Positions 9,158 through 18,388 of a stretch of 64,000 nucleotides of DNA are shown here, one piece after another. The stretch comes from CAWGMT01 sp963823675. GTDB lineage: Bacteria > Planctomycetota > Planctomycetia > Isosphaerales > Isosphaeraceae. Positions within the stretch are counted from its first letter, which is position 1. Each line of letters starts with the position of its first letter. The stretch spans positions 868,001 to 932,000 of the forward strand of contig CAWGMT010000012.1 of assembly GCA_963823675.1 (NCBI GenBank), in the 5' to 3' direction. The notes under the pieces are model-generated. The model was not told the DNA's origin. It was given only the letters and a program-made list of their open reading frames with translations, and made no database searches. The translations under genes were made by a program, and so were the position numbers.

Positions 9158-11000
9158 GAATGGCACTAGCTTAAGGGCACGCGAGGGCTGGCAGCGTGGT
9201 GGAGTTGCAGTGCGCACACCTGGCTGAACTTTGCCATGTATAATGGAAGTAGGAGGCGATTCCTGCTCGCGTAGCCTTTCTCCGGAACGGACTTCACTGC
9301 AGCGCTTCCTGGGTTCGCGCCGCTTCCACTCGAAACTTTTGTGATTCGCTTATGACTACCCTGAGGGAGGTCCGCGCTCGCTTTGCGCGCGACCAGGGAC
9401 TGCCTTTCGCTGACTCCTTGAGCGAAACCAGCATCATCGACGCTCTCAATGAGCATCGCTTCAATTATCGCGACCGAGTGTTCGATCCCGTCACCACCAT
9501 CTGGGGCTTTCTCAGTCAGGTCCTCAGTGAGGACCACAGTTGCCGTGACGCCGTATCAAGAATCATCGCCCATCGCGCCGCAAGCGGCCTCGAGGCGTGT
9601 TCGCCAAATACCGCCAGCTACTGCAACGCCCGCGCCCGCATTCCCACCGCCGTGCTGCGCCACTTGGCCAAGGGGACGGCCCAGCGGCTCCAGGACGGCA
9701 TCCCCGACGGGTGGAAGTGGAACGGGCGGAGCGTGTTTATCGCCGACGGGTCGCACGTCTGGATGCCGGACACGCCGGAGAACCGGGCGGTCTACCCGCA
9801 GCCGGTGGTCCAGCAGCCGGGGATCGGCTTCCCCCTGGCCAGGGTCGCCGTGCTGCTCTCGCTGGCGACCGGCGCCTGCCACGACCTGGCCATCGCCTCG
9901 TACGCGGGCAAGGGAACTGGCGAGACCACGCTGCTGCGGCGGATGTACGACTCGCTCTGTCCCGGCGACGTAGTCCTGGCCGACGCACTGTTCGACAACT
10001 ATTTCCTCGCCTGCGAGCTTCGGCAGCTCGGCGTCGAGTTGGTCGCTCGCGTTCAGGCGGAGCGGGTGGGGAGCTGGACGGTGGAGAGCCGGCCCGACGG
10101 CGACGTTATCCTCTGGCAGCGGCCCAACAAGCCGCGTGGGATGACGGGAGAGCAATACCGTCGCTACCCGAAGAGCCTGCTGATGCGTCAGGTGGCCGTG
10201 GACGCCCGCGACGAGAACAACCGCGCCGAACGGTTCAAGGTCGTCACTACGATCCTCGATGCGACGATCGACGGCGGGCAGATCGGCGACCTGTATGAGC
10301 GGAGGTGGGATGGAGAGGTCGACATAAGATCGATCAAGTCGGTGATGCAGATGGAGTTTCTGCGGTGCAAGACGCCCGAGATGGTGCACAAGGAGATCTG
10401 GGCCCACCTGCTGACGTACAACCTGCTCCGCACGGCGATGGCGGTGGCCGCCGGCGAGAATGGGATCGAGCCCCGGCAGGTGAGCTTCAAGGGGGCCAAG
10501 CAGGCCGTGACGGCGTTCGCCCCGAAGATCGAGGCGGCCCGACCGAAGGATCGCCCTGCGCTGATCGACGCGATGCTAACGGTGATCGCTTACCACCGCG
10601 TCGGCAACCGCCGGGGCCGATGGGAGCCGCGGGCGACGAAGCGACGGCCGAAGCATGGGGCCCGCCTGAACCAGACACGAGCCGAGGCCAAGCTGCCCGA
10701 GAATCGCAGGAAGTGGTACTAGCACGCGGTCGGGCTGTGGGACAAATCCTTTGACCGCAGGCTGGCTGCGCCGCAAGGGGACGCGGGGCGGGCGGCACTG
10801 CGCTCGGCGGTGAAGCGCAGGGGACAGCGGAGGCAAGTCGCGCGTTGAGCTACCCACCCAGAGGCCGGCAACGGGCTCAAGGACGCGCCAATGTGAACCT
10901 CTGGCACCTGGCCGCCGCTGCACGGGGCGGGCAGCCGGGTGCCTTGTGCACCGTGCACAGCGTTTCTGACGACCACCACGCCCTTAAGCTAGCGCCATTC
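9158..11000 (+). mobile_element. Complete IS4-family insertion sequence
   Basis: The 1843-bp element is bounded by 21-bp terminal inverted repeats (9158-9178 and 10980-11000) that differ at one position, with the core CTAGCTTAAGGGC, and by a perfect 11-bp target duplication. One transposase gene fills 9352-10722. About 190 bp on the left and 280 bp on the right are non-coding. Intact ends, transposase and target duplication point to a recent and possibly still active insertion. Confidence 0.9.
9352..10722 (+). CDS. IS4-family DDE transposase
   Basis: This 456-residue enzyme catalyses cut-and-paste transposition of its element. The N-terminal part (TTIWGFLSQVLSEDHSCRDAV) is the helical domain typical of the family. 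The catalytic carboxylates are visible in FIADGSHVWMPD, VVLADALFDNYF and the YREK signature Y-x2-R-x3-E-x6-K in YERRWDGEVDIRSIK. The C-terminus is basic. The ATG at 9352 leaves the expected leader inside the left end. There are no frame breaks and the length is normal, so the protein should be functional. Confidence 0.93.
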   Translation: MTTLREVRARFARDQGLPFADSLSETSIIDALNEHRFNYRDRVFDPVTTIWGFLSQVLSEDHSCRDAVSRIIAHRAASGLEACSPNTASYCNARARIPTAVLRHLAKGTAQRLQDGIPDGWKWNGRSVFIADGSHVWMPDTPENRAVYPQPVVQQPGIGFPLARVAVLLSLATGACHDLAIASYAGKGTGETTLLRRMYDSLCPGDVVLADALFDNYFLACELRQLGVELVARVQAERVGSWTVESRPDGDVILWQRPNKPRGMTGEQYRRYPKSLLMRQVAVDARDENNRAERFKVVTTILDATIDGGQIGDLYERRWDGEVDIRSIKSVMQMEFLRCKTPEMVHKEIWAHLLTYNLLRTAMAVAAGENGIEPRQVSFKGAKQAVTAFAPKIEAARPKDRPALIDAMLTVIAYHRVGNRRGRWEPRATKRRPKHGARLNQTRAEAKLPENRRKWY

Positions 11001-11011
11001 GTCGATCCGAC
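11001..11011. repeat. Target-site duplication, right copy
   Basis: GTCGATCCGAC directly after the right inverted repeat, identical to 9147-9157. Removing 9158-11011 restores the pre-insertion sequence. Confidence 0.9.
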
Positions 11012-11662
11012 CGAAGCAGGTTAGTACCCCGTGACGATATCACCGCCGACGAACGCGGGGCGATCGTGCGTAACGGGCTCAGTTCGGGACCGGTATTGGT
11101 CCCGGGCCCGGATACGGATTCTCGGCGAGGCCGAAGCTTGGCGCGACTGGACCAGCACTGGTGTCGGGCGGGACGTGGCAAGCAGTTAATTCTAGCAGCG
11201 CCCCGTTTTCGTTCCCCCCCCACGTGAGGCGTCGCCATCATCGGCCGGTCCCTCAACGGTCTCCACAGGCCGAATGCCGCCGAGGGCGGCCGGCTGATGC
11301 CAGGAACGGTCGGGGGCGAGTTCAGGACGGTCCGTCGCGACCACGTGCGGGTCGGGCTGGATCGGTTCGCGGACCGACCGGCGGCCCCGCCCGCTGACCG
11401 GCCTGGCACACCGGGGCTCCGATTCGTCCCGCCCGATCTGGCTTCGTCCGGGACCGACGCGCCGAGGACTTCAGTCGGCCGCTTGATCCCTTGGCGCGGA
11501 GGCCTGGCTGTCCCGATCTCCCGGCCGTCATCCTTTGGGCTGACCGCCGGGAAAACCGGGATTCCGGGACTTCCCGCTTGCATAAACAACATTCAACTTG
11601 TAGAATTATAACTTGAGGCGACCAATGTCTCGATCGGGCGATGCAATCGATGCGGAGGGGCC
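11012..11662. other. Non-coding or decayed stretch right of the IS element
   Basis: No convincing gene. A run from about 11030 to 11225 can be read as DITADERGAIVRNGLSSGP without a start or a recognisable family, so it may be a gene remnant. An AT-rich patch at 11578-11615 (containing TAGAAT and TATAAC) could hold a promoter for the genes to the right. Confidence 0.4.
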
Positions 11663-11842
11663 ATGCGCGAGGGCTTGCAGGTGAACGTCAGAAGCCTGGG
11701 GGAGATGGCCGAGCACGTGCGCGGCCACGAGCTGGCGGCGGAGCAGAGCCTCGTCGGCCCGCTGTCCTCCACGCTCGGCGACGACCCGACCGACCCGCGA
11801 GAGCGCATCCCCGAGTGCCGGGGCGACTTCGGTCCGAACTGA
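11663..11842 (+). CDS. Small hypothetical ORF or gene fragment
   Basis: A 59-codon ORF whose product (NVRSLGEMAEHVRGHELAAE and an acidic tail) has a plausible soluble composition. The opposite strand is also open here and I recognise no family. It may be a fragment left by the rearrangements in this region rather than a working gene. Confidence 0.25.
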   Translation: MREGLQVNVRSLGEMAEHVRGHELAAEQSLVGPLSSTLGDDPTDPRERIPECRGDFGPN

Positions 11843-11934
11843 TCGATCAAGCCGATCGACCGGGCGTGCCTCCACCAGGGTTGGCGTTAAAGAATGTTCG
11901 AACCCATATCCATGTCATACGAGGAAATCCGGCG

Positions 11935-13476
11935 ATGCAATACGACGACCCCATCGTGGCCGCGAAGCGAGCGATCGAGGGTGATTGGATCGGCAGTCCG
12001 GGGGTGACCGGCATGGACGTCGGATTGAAGTACGTCGGTGGCGAGCGGACGCGGGAGGTGGCCATCCGACTGTATGTCAGCAAGAAGTCGGAGAATGTCG
12101 CACCGGAGGATCGGTTTCCCGACATGATCGGCGATTACAAGACCGATGTCATCGAGCGCGAGTTCAAACTCCTCCGCGGGGGGCCGATCGACGATGGTGC
12201 GTACTACGATCCGGTGCTGGGCGGGATCCAGCTCTATGCGATTCCCGGCGGGCCGCAATCGTCGTCGCTCACATCATCGGGAATGTTCGTGACGGATAAT
12301 GCGACAGGCCAACTTATGATTTTGGGCACATTTCATGGCGCTGTCGCACCGAATTCGCCCATCTTCCAGCCATCCCCTCGCGGAGGGCCTCCCGGAGTGG
12401 ACACACAGATCGGGTTCCTCATCCGCGGCGGCCACGCGATGAACCCGATCGTCGATGCCGACGTCTTCTCGTTCGGCGCCCCCCGTGGGAGCGACTTTCA
12501 AATCGAACAACTCGGAAACATCAATGGAGTCAAGACGGTGAGTGCGTCAGATATCGGGACGCTACCCGTCAGCAAACGCGGGAGGACGACGGGCGTCACG
12601 AACGGAAACCTGGATGGAATCGACTGCACGGTAGTGGTCGAGCTCACACCCACCGAGAATGCCACTTACACCAATCTACTAGGCTACTATTCCGATCCGG
12701 ACTTGGGAGTGATTGTCCCGGTTGTGCTCGGTACGTTCAATGAGAAGGGAGACTCCGGGTCGGTGGTGCTTGACTTCGATGGTAATGTCGTCGGGATGGT
12801 GACGGTCGGCGCCGGTGGCGACCAGGCCTATGGCGCGGCGATTCCGGACGTCCTGGCGGCATTGAACGTGTCACCGCTTTTCACGGGGTCCACGTTGCAT
12901 CGCCAAGTCATTCTTTCCAGCGAAGAATCTCCGCAACCGCCGGGGAGTGGCAACCGAGGGGAGGGCACGGATCCCTCGTCCTGGGGTGGAGTGACCACCG
13001 GTATCATCCGAGTAGGAGCCTTAAGGACCATCGAGTGGACCCTCACCGACACCTATCAAGTCCTGGTCATCACGGCGACGGCCGTCTGTTTCGATCAGCC
13101 GCAGTTTTCCTGGTCCATTGCAGATTATCCTCACGACACCAGCCTGCCTCCTGCCTCTGGGTCGATTAGCCTGAATGATTTCAACGAGAACCATAGCGGC
13201 AATGTCGCCTTGCAGACGAGGGTTTTGAGGGATAACCCCCCTGCGTTCGGCCAAACGACCGACGTGGAGGCGGTTAGCCTCGATTATCTCGCGATCGGTT
13301 CGGCCACTTATGCGCCTCCCGGCGCTTCGGCCCTGCTCAGTCTCGCTCCCACCGAGGTGCAGGGGCACATCCAGTTCACCGTGACGGTCACGGTACAGGA
13401 CAAGAATGGTTTGAACGCGATTTCGCAATCTCAACGCTTCACGCTCGATACGCAGGTTCTCACATACAGCAAGTAG
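11935..13476 (+). CDS. Trypsin-like serine protease-type protein with C-terminal beta domain
   Basis: I set the start at the ATG at 11935: GAGGA lies nine bases upstream and the open frame before it is Arg/Pro-rich shadow. The 513-residue protein has no clear signal peptide. The nucleophile motif GDSGSVVLDFDGNVVGMVTVG (Ser274) is typical of chymotrypsin-fold proteins, and VDADVF (about 174-176) can supply the Asp. The probable catalytic His is in LGTFHGAVA (His134), where related proteins usually have NNHVL. The triad may therefore be complete in an unusual context, or the protein may be a non-catalytic relative. After residue ~330 comes an unrecognised beta-rich domain. No functional partner is apparent nearby. 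Confidence 0.65.
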   Translation: MQYDDPIVAAKRAIEGDWIGSPGVTGMDVGLKYVGGERTREVAIRLYVSKKSENVAPEDRFPDMIGDYKTDVIEREFKLLRGGPIDDGAYYDPVLGGIQLYAIPGGPQSSSLTSSGMFVTDNATGQLMILGTFHGAVAPNSPIFQPSPRGGPPGVDTQIGFLIRGGHAMNPIVDADVFSFGAPRGSDFQIEQLGNINGVKTVSASDIGTLPVSKRGRTTGVTNGNLDGIDCTVVVELTPTENATYTNLLGYYSDPDLGVIVPVVLGTFNEKGDSGSVVLDFDGNVVGMVTVGAGGDQAYGAAIPDVLAALNVSPLFTGSTLHRQVILSSEESPQPPGSGNRGEGTDPSSWGGVTTGIIRVGALRTIEWTLTDTYQVLVITATAVCFDQPQFSWSIADYPHDTSLPPASGSISLNDFNENHSGNVALQTRVLRDNPPAFGQTTDVEAVSLDYLAIGSATYAPPGASALLSLAPTEVQGHIQFTVTVTVQDKNGLNAISQSQRFTLDTQVLTYSK

Positions 13477-13489
13477 TTTCCGCGGGGCG

Positions 13490-14290
13490 AGTTCGTCGAG
13501 GGGTCGGACCAGGCTCTGGAGCCCATAATGCCGTTGGACTTGCCGGTGAAAGTCCGGTCGTCGGAATTGACTTTTTATCCACGTAGTTATATTCGACGTT
13601 GGCTCGGGGTGACCCGGCCAGCGAAAGCTCGAACGTAAACGTCCTCGATAAGGAGGGCTAGCCAGCTCGCGGGCCGTAACATGAGCACGAAGTAAGCTCG
13701 GAGTGAACTCTACAGTTTCGAAGCGACCAATGTGGTCGCCGAACCCGTAACTTGGAGGTGAAGGCTGATACCGAAGGGGAAGGAACAGTCATTCGCACCC
13801 TTCGGGCCACCGGGGTAAGGGAGGCGGCACGCGAGCACAGTCCAGCGGAGTAAATTGGGGAACCTCTAGATTCTCACCTCAAGCCGATTTCCTAGGGTGC
13901 AGCAGACTCTCCCACGAATCCATAAGTGGCGCGGAGGGATTCAGAGACTCGGATGAGGCCGTAGTAAGCGATGACCCGACGGGACAACATAACCCGCTGG
14001 CGAGCCAAGGGCCTCTGAATGGGAGTGTGGGAGTTCCCGGGAGTCGTGCCACATTGAACCGACAGGCTCTCGAACGGGTAATCCCTGCGGGGACCACGTA
14101 TTCCTGGGAGATCCCACTGCGGTGGCGTTTAAGTCGGAGTCGTGGGGCGGATGTGGACGGCACTTAAACCCTGGGACGTCGTTGAAGATCGCCATTGACG
14201 GTCCATTTGAAGCCGTACTGGGAAAAACCCGCCGTACGGAATTTTAGACGGGGAAGGGGAAACCCGAAGCTCGATTGAGCCCTCCGGGCG
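13490..14290 (+). ncRNA. Candidate group II intron-like structured RNA remnant
   Basis: No protein-coding signal is seen on either strand for about 800 bp, yet the sequence is full of short self-complementary blocks and GNRA/GAAA-like loops (GTGAAAGTCCGG at 13549, AGCGAAAGCTCG at about 13620). At about 14210-14240, AGCCGTAC, a GGGAAAAACCC hairpin and GTACGG form a two-tier hairpin that resembles group II intron domain V, with an AGC triad. The lower stem is imperfect and no reverse transcriptase ORF is present, so this could be a decayed intron or another structured RNA. Boundaries are approximate. Confidence 0.3.
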
Positions 14291-14926
14291 CCCCTTCCCT
14301 ACTCGGCTCGCTACGACGGACTTCCGCGGCGGCAGGCCAGTCCAGCATGCCGAAGGGGTCGGACCGGTCGGCCCGATCCGCTCTCGGTTGCAGGCAACGT
14401 CAGGGAGCGTGGTCCGCGGGCGCCGCGGCGGGTAAATGCAGGGCTCTGGTCCGGCTGTGTCGAGCGACCCGGAACGGGGACGCAGCGAGTTCCCACAGGG
14501 ACCCGGAACGCAAGAGCCCGCTCCACGCGGAATCCTTACCCAGAACCTGAACCCACGCCGGGCGGGACCGGCCGGAGCCGCGATGGGCATGACCGCTCCG
14601 CGATAGTCGGGGGGTGATGTATTCGCGTCGTACCATCCAGCTTCGGTCCGACGACACCGACGCATTCTCGAACTCTCCCCGACTAGTTCAGGAATCGTGC
14701 CTCGAATGCGTCGTCCGCCACGGATCACGCACTCCGACTCCCCGCACCGGAAATGGCCAAGAGCGGCAATTCCCATTGTTGTCTCGGGTGGACGTCACTT
14801 TCGTGCTCCCTGTTGTTTGGCTACCCTGACAGTCGGAAAGCGCAATGAGTGCGAGTTCTGACCCTCCGGCGATGAGACCTCTGTACGCTACGAGCTCGAC
14901 GCCCGCAATGTGTACGTGTATACATT
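14291..14926. other. No recognisable feature
   Basis: GC-rich sequence without a supportable gene. Open frames on both strands have Arg/Pro/Ser-rich products typical of non-coding high-GC DNA. Confidence 0.4.
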
Positions 14927-15020
14927 ATGAGTATGGACCGCCCTCGCCTCACCACCAAGCAAGCCGACGCTCTCCGTGACAGAATACGGCCGATGCTTCA
15001 CTTTCTTTATCGATGCCGGC
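14927..15020 (+). pseudogene. N-terminal fragment of a small conserved planctomycete protein
   Basis: The first ~30 codons (LTTKQADALRDRIRPMLHFL and a following CRRRL) look like the start of a short helical protein that recurs in planctomycetes with an RPML-x-YL pattern. After about 15015 the similarity ends and the frame runs antisense to the membrane-protein ORF. I read it as a 3'-truncated copy created by a rearrangement. Confidence 0.4.
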
Positions 15021-15500
15021 GGCGGCTCGTAAATTTGGTACGCGACCTCGGTTTCGGCCGCGTTGAGCCCGAAGGAGGCCGCGGGCGAGGAATTCAGCCT
15101 CCAGCTTTTCGGCCATTCTCTGTGATAGCCGCCTAGCAAGAGCATACGCGACTCCCAATGCGATCGACGCCATCAACGCGATCGGGATAGTTAGCCTGGC
15201 TATCAGTATGCCAGGTTCAATGGGCTCAGCGGACTCATCGGCCGGCGCTCCCGTCGCAGGGTCTAAGTTACTGGCGATTTCCGTCGAAAACGGTTTTGGA
15301 GTGACGATTATGGGGCTTTTTTCCCTGATGAATACGAACCAACCGAAGCAAGCGGCGAAAACAAACAAATCGAGGAACAAGCAATACTTCACAACCTGCG
15401 TCCAGTACACCGCGAGAAATCGAAGGACACACTGTATAGTGGCGGGCAACCACTCCGATAGAAGCAAGTCTGTCCGGTGACTCCGTCTCACTAGCTGCAA
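14949..15500 (-). CDS. Hypothetical two-TM membrane protein
   Basis: An ORF of up to 183 residues. It has two hydrophobic segments (about 38-56, YCLFLDLFVFAACFGWFVFI, and about 97-120, TIPIALMASIALGVAYAL) separated by a Pro/Glu-rich loop. A charged amphipathic helix (LSQRMAEKLEAEFLARG) follows. The last ~45 residues overlap the fragment at 14927-15020 and another open minus frame, so the true C-terminus is uncertain. No family is recognised. Confidence 0.45.
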   Translation of the reverse strand: MQLVRRSHRTDLLLSEWLPATIQCVLRFLAVYWTQVVKYCLFLDLFVFAACFGWFVFIREKSPIIVTPKPFSTEIASNLDPATGAPADESAEPIEPGILIARLTIPIALMASIALGVAYALARRLSQRMAEKLEAEFLARGLLRAQRGRNRGRVPNLRAAAGIDKESEASAVFCHGERRLAWW

Positions 15501-15665
15501 GGCGGGGCTTGGTGTCTGACCGGCGACTCGTTCGCGCGCTTCGCCTGGCTAGCATCGGGCGATCGGCGTCGCGGACTTCTTACCCGTCGTTTGAGCCTGC
15601 CGCGTGACGGCAGACCTGGCAGCGACCGGCCAGGTTGACTGGTAATCGCCCAAGATTTCCCCTGA

Positions 15666-15845
15666 AGGACGAGGCCGCTCGTGGTACGGGATAAGCTCAA
15701 CCTCGACATCTTCTGGCTCAAGGACACGAGCCTCGAAGACGCCGACAGCCTCCCCGAGCCCGACGTCTTGGCGCAGGAGCTCGCCGAGGACTTGCAGGCG
15801 GCGATGGAGTTGTTTGCGGGGATCGCTAATGAGTTGAAGGAATAA
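15666..15845 (+). pseudogene. Remnant of type I restriction-modification methyltransferase subunit (HsdM C-terminus)
   Basis: The frame ending at the TAA at 15843-15845 encodes VVRDKLNLDIFWLKDTSLED followed by LPEPDVLAQELAEDLQAAME. This matches the very C-terminal segment of HsdM N6-adenine methyltransferases of type I restriction systems. An in-frame TGA at 15663 and a probable shift just before it (FPLKDEAAR in another frame) end the similarity upstream. The catalytic domain, hsdS and hsdR are absent. This is a leftover of a lost restriction system. Confidence 0.65.
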
Positions 15846-16073
15846 GCAGCCGGTGGGTGCCCGATGATGATCCATCGGCCCAGCGCATCGGTGGTGCATC
15901 GTTGGTACCCTCGGCTTCCTGGTCTGCACGCCTCGCGAGATCGCTCGCTGTGAATGCCGAGACCCCTGCTCCTGCCGTTCGCCCTATCGACAGATGCATG
16001 GTCTGAAGTTGGCTCCGCCACACTGCCGGTCGGGCCTCCGCAACTCGGCTTCCCGTCGTGCCTCGACTTGAGC

Positions 16074-17443
16074 TCAGCGGCCAGACTGACCTACCGCCAG
16101 GCGGAAGCCCAGGGAGTTGCTCCGGTCCGCCGGCTCGCGCCCGCTGCGGCTCGCCGACCGGCAGTCGCGGGGGTTGCCGCTCCAGCCCCCGCCGCGGAAC
16201 ACCCGGTGCGAGGCCCCCGACGCGCCCGCCGGGTCGGCAGGTGGCGACGAGGCATAGTATTTCTCATCGTACCAATCGGCACACCATTCCCAGATATTAC
16301 CCAGCATATCATAAAGTCCCCAGGCGTTTGGGCTCTTCTGGCCGACGGGGTGGGTGTTATTCTCTGAGTTCTTGGTGTACCACGCAAACTCGCCGAGCGC
16401 TCTCGCATCGTCGCCAAACGGATAAAGCGTCGAGCTGCCCGCGCGACAGGCATATTCCCACTCTGCCTCCGTGGGGAGACGGTAGCCGTCGCCGCCGAGA
16501 ATGGTGACCTCGGTGTCGTCGATCCGGTAGAACGGCGTCCGCTTCTCTCCTTCGCCGAGCTTGTTGCAGAATATGACCGCGTCGAGCCAGGACACATCTC
16601 CACCGGCAGGTCATCCGATCCGTTGAACCGACTGGGATTATTGCCCATGACCGCCTGGTATTGGCCCTGTGTGACCGGGCGGGTTCCGAGGTAGAACGGA
16701 GGGGTGATCTTGACCGTATGCTGGGGCTGCTCGGCGTCGAACCAGTTTCGCTTGGAATCAGGAAACTCCCGCATCGAACGATCGGTCTGGTCTTGGGAGG
16801 TGCCCATCAGGAAAGAGCCGGGCTCGATGCGAAGCAAGGTCATGCCGAGAGAATTCGTCAGTTTTATCGCGGGCGGGGAAGCTGGCGATTCGGGCTCCGC
16901 CGATCGAATCGCGGTCTCGCGAGGTGGCCTGGCGGTCGCGGCGGCGCCCGCTCGCTGGTTCGCTGGCACCGGATCAACTTGGCCCGCCGTCAACCCGTTT
17001 TTCTTTTCCAGTGGGCGGGCCGATGTTTCGCCAACGCTTGGCTCTACTAATATGGCCTGGACGACCCCGGCTAGGGTCTCGATGTGGCGCTCCAATGGGG
17101 GAGTCAAGGCGTCAAGCCAGTGCACCGGGCCGACGAGGAACTCAAGCGAGCCGGACAGGGTCACATCCTCGATCCGGAGCGGGACGATCGGAATCTCGAG
17201 GTGGACAGCCCGCTCCACCTCCCTCATAACGTATTTGGACGTGTTTGACCGCGTGGACAGGATCAGAACCAGGATGCGTGACCCTCGAATGACTTCCATG
17301 ATTGACTGAGGATAAGGGATGCCGGGTTGCACATCGCGCGGTGCAATCCAGCAGCGGATACGCCGCGCTTCCAGCGTGGCGCAAACGGCATCCGCGATCG
17401 CTTTGTCCTCTGTCGAAAAGCTGACGAACACATCGTGCACCAT
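16074..17443 (-). CDS. TIR domain fused to formylglycine-generating-enzyme-like domain (one frameshift)
   Basis: Residues 1 to ~140 form a bacterial TIR domain (VHDVFVSFSTEDKAIADAVC, CWIAPRDVQPG, YVMREVERAVHLEIPIVPL). Many such domains cleave NAD+ or bind nucleotides. A Pro/Ala-rich linker of ~50 residues leads to a formylglycine-generating-enzyme/SUMF1-type fold from about residue 195 (LTNSLGMTLLRIEPGSFLMG, PVTQGQYQAVMGNNPSRF, YRLPTEAEWEYACRAG, NIWEWCADWYDE, FRGGGWSGNPRDCRSA). Near 16595 the frame shifts as by loss of one base; joining the halves (LPVEM to SWLDAVIFCNKLGEGE) gives a continuous domain. No membrane segment is evident. TIR plus FGE-like domains occur in predicted conflict or signalling proteins. 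Enzymatic activity of either half is not proven. Confidence 0.8.
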
Positions 17444-17660
17444 GTCGCATTCCCAGCGGTCGCCCGGACGGATCGTTCATTATGACCGCGCCGGGTGCGA
17501 TCCGCGAGGAGGCAAAGCGGCCGTTTGCGATTCGGTGGAACGGCGATGTGAGGATGGATCGAGCCCACCGCCGATTCCAGAGCACCTCGAAGGCCCTGGC
17601 GACCGTGCGCCGGCTTGCCGGAACGGGCGACCCCAGCCTCAGGCCGTGATGATCACAAAC

Positions 17661-18315
17661 TCACGTCGAGGAGCTTCTTGAGCGGTACCAAGAGGCTAGG
17701 CCGACTAGAACCAGGCTGATTCCCGACAAGGTTAAGGTGGCAGGCTCGGGCACCGATCCGGCCGTGAGCGTTAGTGTTGCGGTTGAACCGGCCGACTCTA
17801 ATCCGGTGACCACAAGATCTCCCGCCGCGCCCGCGAGGGTGATTGTGAACGGCAACCTGCCGCCGGCGACAACGAAACCGGAGAGGGTTGAACGGGACCG
17901 GATCAGCCGCCGTGAAGCCAGGGGTTGCTGTCGAGTAAGCTGCCCCGAAGTCTGCGGTAACGGCCAAGTTCGTGAGCACGGCCTCGTAGTCTTTGGCTGT
18001 GTTAGACGTTGGGTCTGCCAATCCTACGTACAAGTCATCGCCCGCGGCACTTGTAAAGATCCCGACGCCAGGGATGTTGAAAGTTGCGACCGTCGGAAAT
18101 ATCTCGACGCCAGTCGCTATTGAGATGCCGGTCGTCGTGTCGAAAGTGGCCGTGTAGGAGAATGCGTTGTCGCCCCCAAGGGCCGTTCCGCCGAGCGTGG
18201 AGGTCAACGCAAATTCACCCGAGAAACTCAGTGTCAGTGATGATGCCCCGGCACTGCGAGAGGCCAGTATGAGCAGACCAAATAAGGTCGCTGTCAGGCA
18301 CAGTCTCTTCATCAC
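17661..18315 (-). CDS. PEP-CTERM sorting-signal protein (one frameshift)
   Basis: A signal peptide (MKRLCLTATLFGLLILASRSAGA) is followed by ~180 residues of Thr/Ser/Ala-rich beta sequence and a C-terminal PEP-CTERM tag. The tag has VPEPATLTL, a hydrophobic stretch (SGISLVLVGLASW) and a basic end (YRSRSSST). Such proteins are exported and anchored or cleaved by exosortase. Near 17880 the frame changes as by one inserted base: FNPL continues as SGFVVAGGRLPFTITLAG. The two halves together give a normal-sized PEP-CTERM protein. No exosortase gene is in the window. Confidence 0.75.
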
Positions 18316-18388
18316 CTGGGTTCCCTTCGATTTGGCGAGTTCTTAGCCACTTCTTCACGTGAGCCGCCGTTGTCGTATCAAGCTTAAG

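Noticed and set aside
10984..11592. 202-codon minus-strand frame right of the IS element
   Set aside because: Arg/Pro/Ser/Gly-rich product without domains, crossing the IS boundary. Typical of non-coding high-GC sequence.
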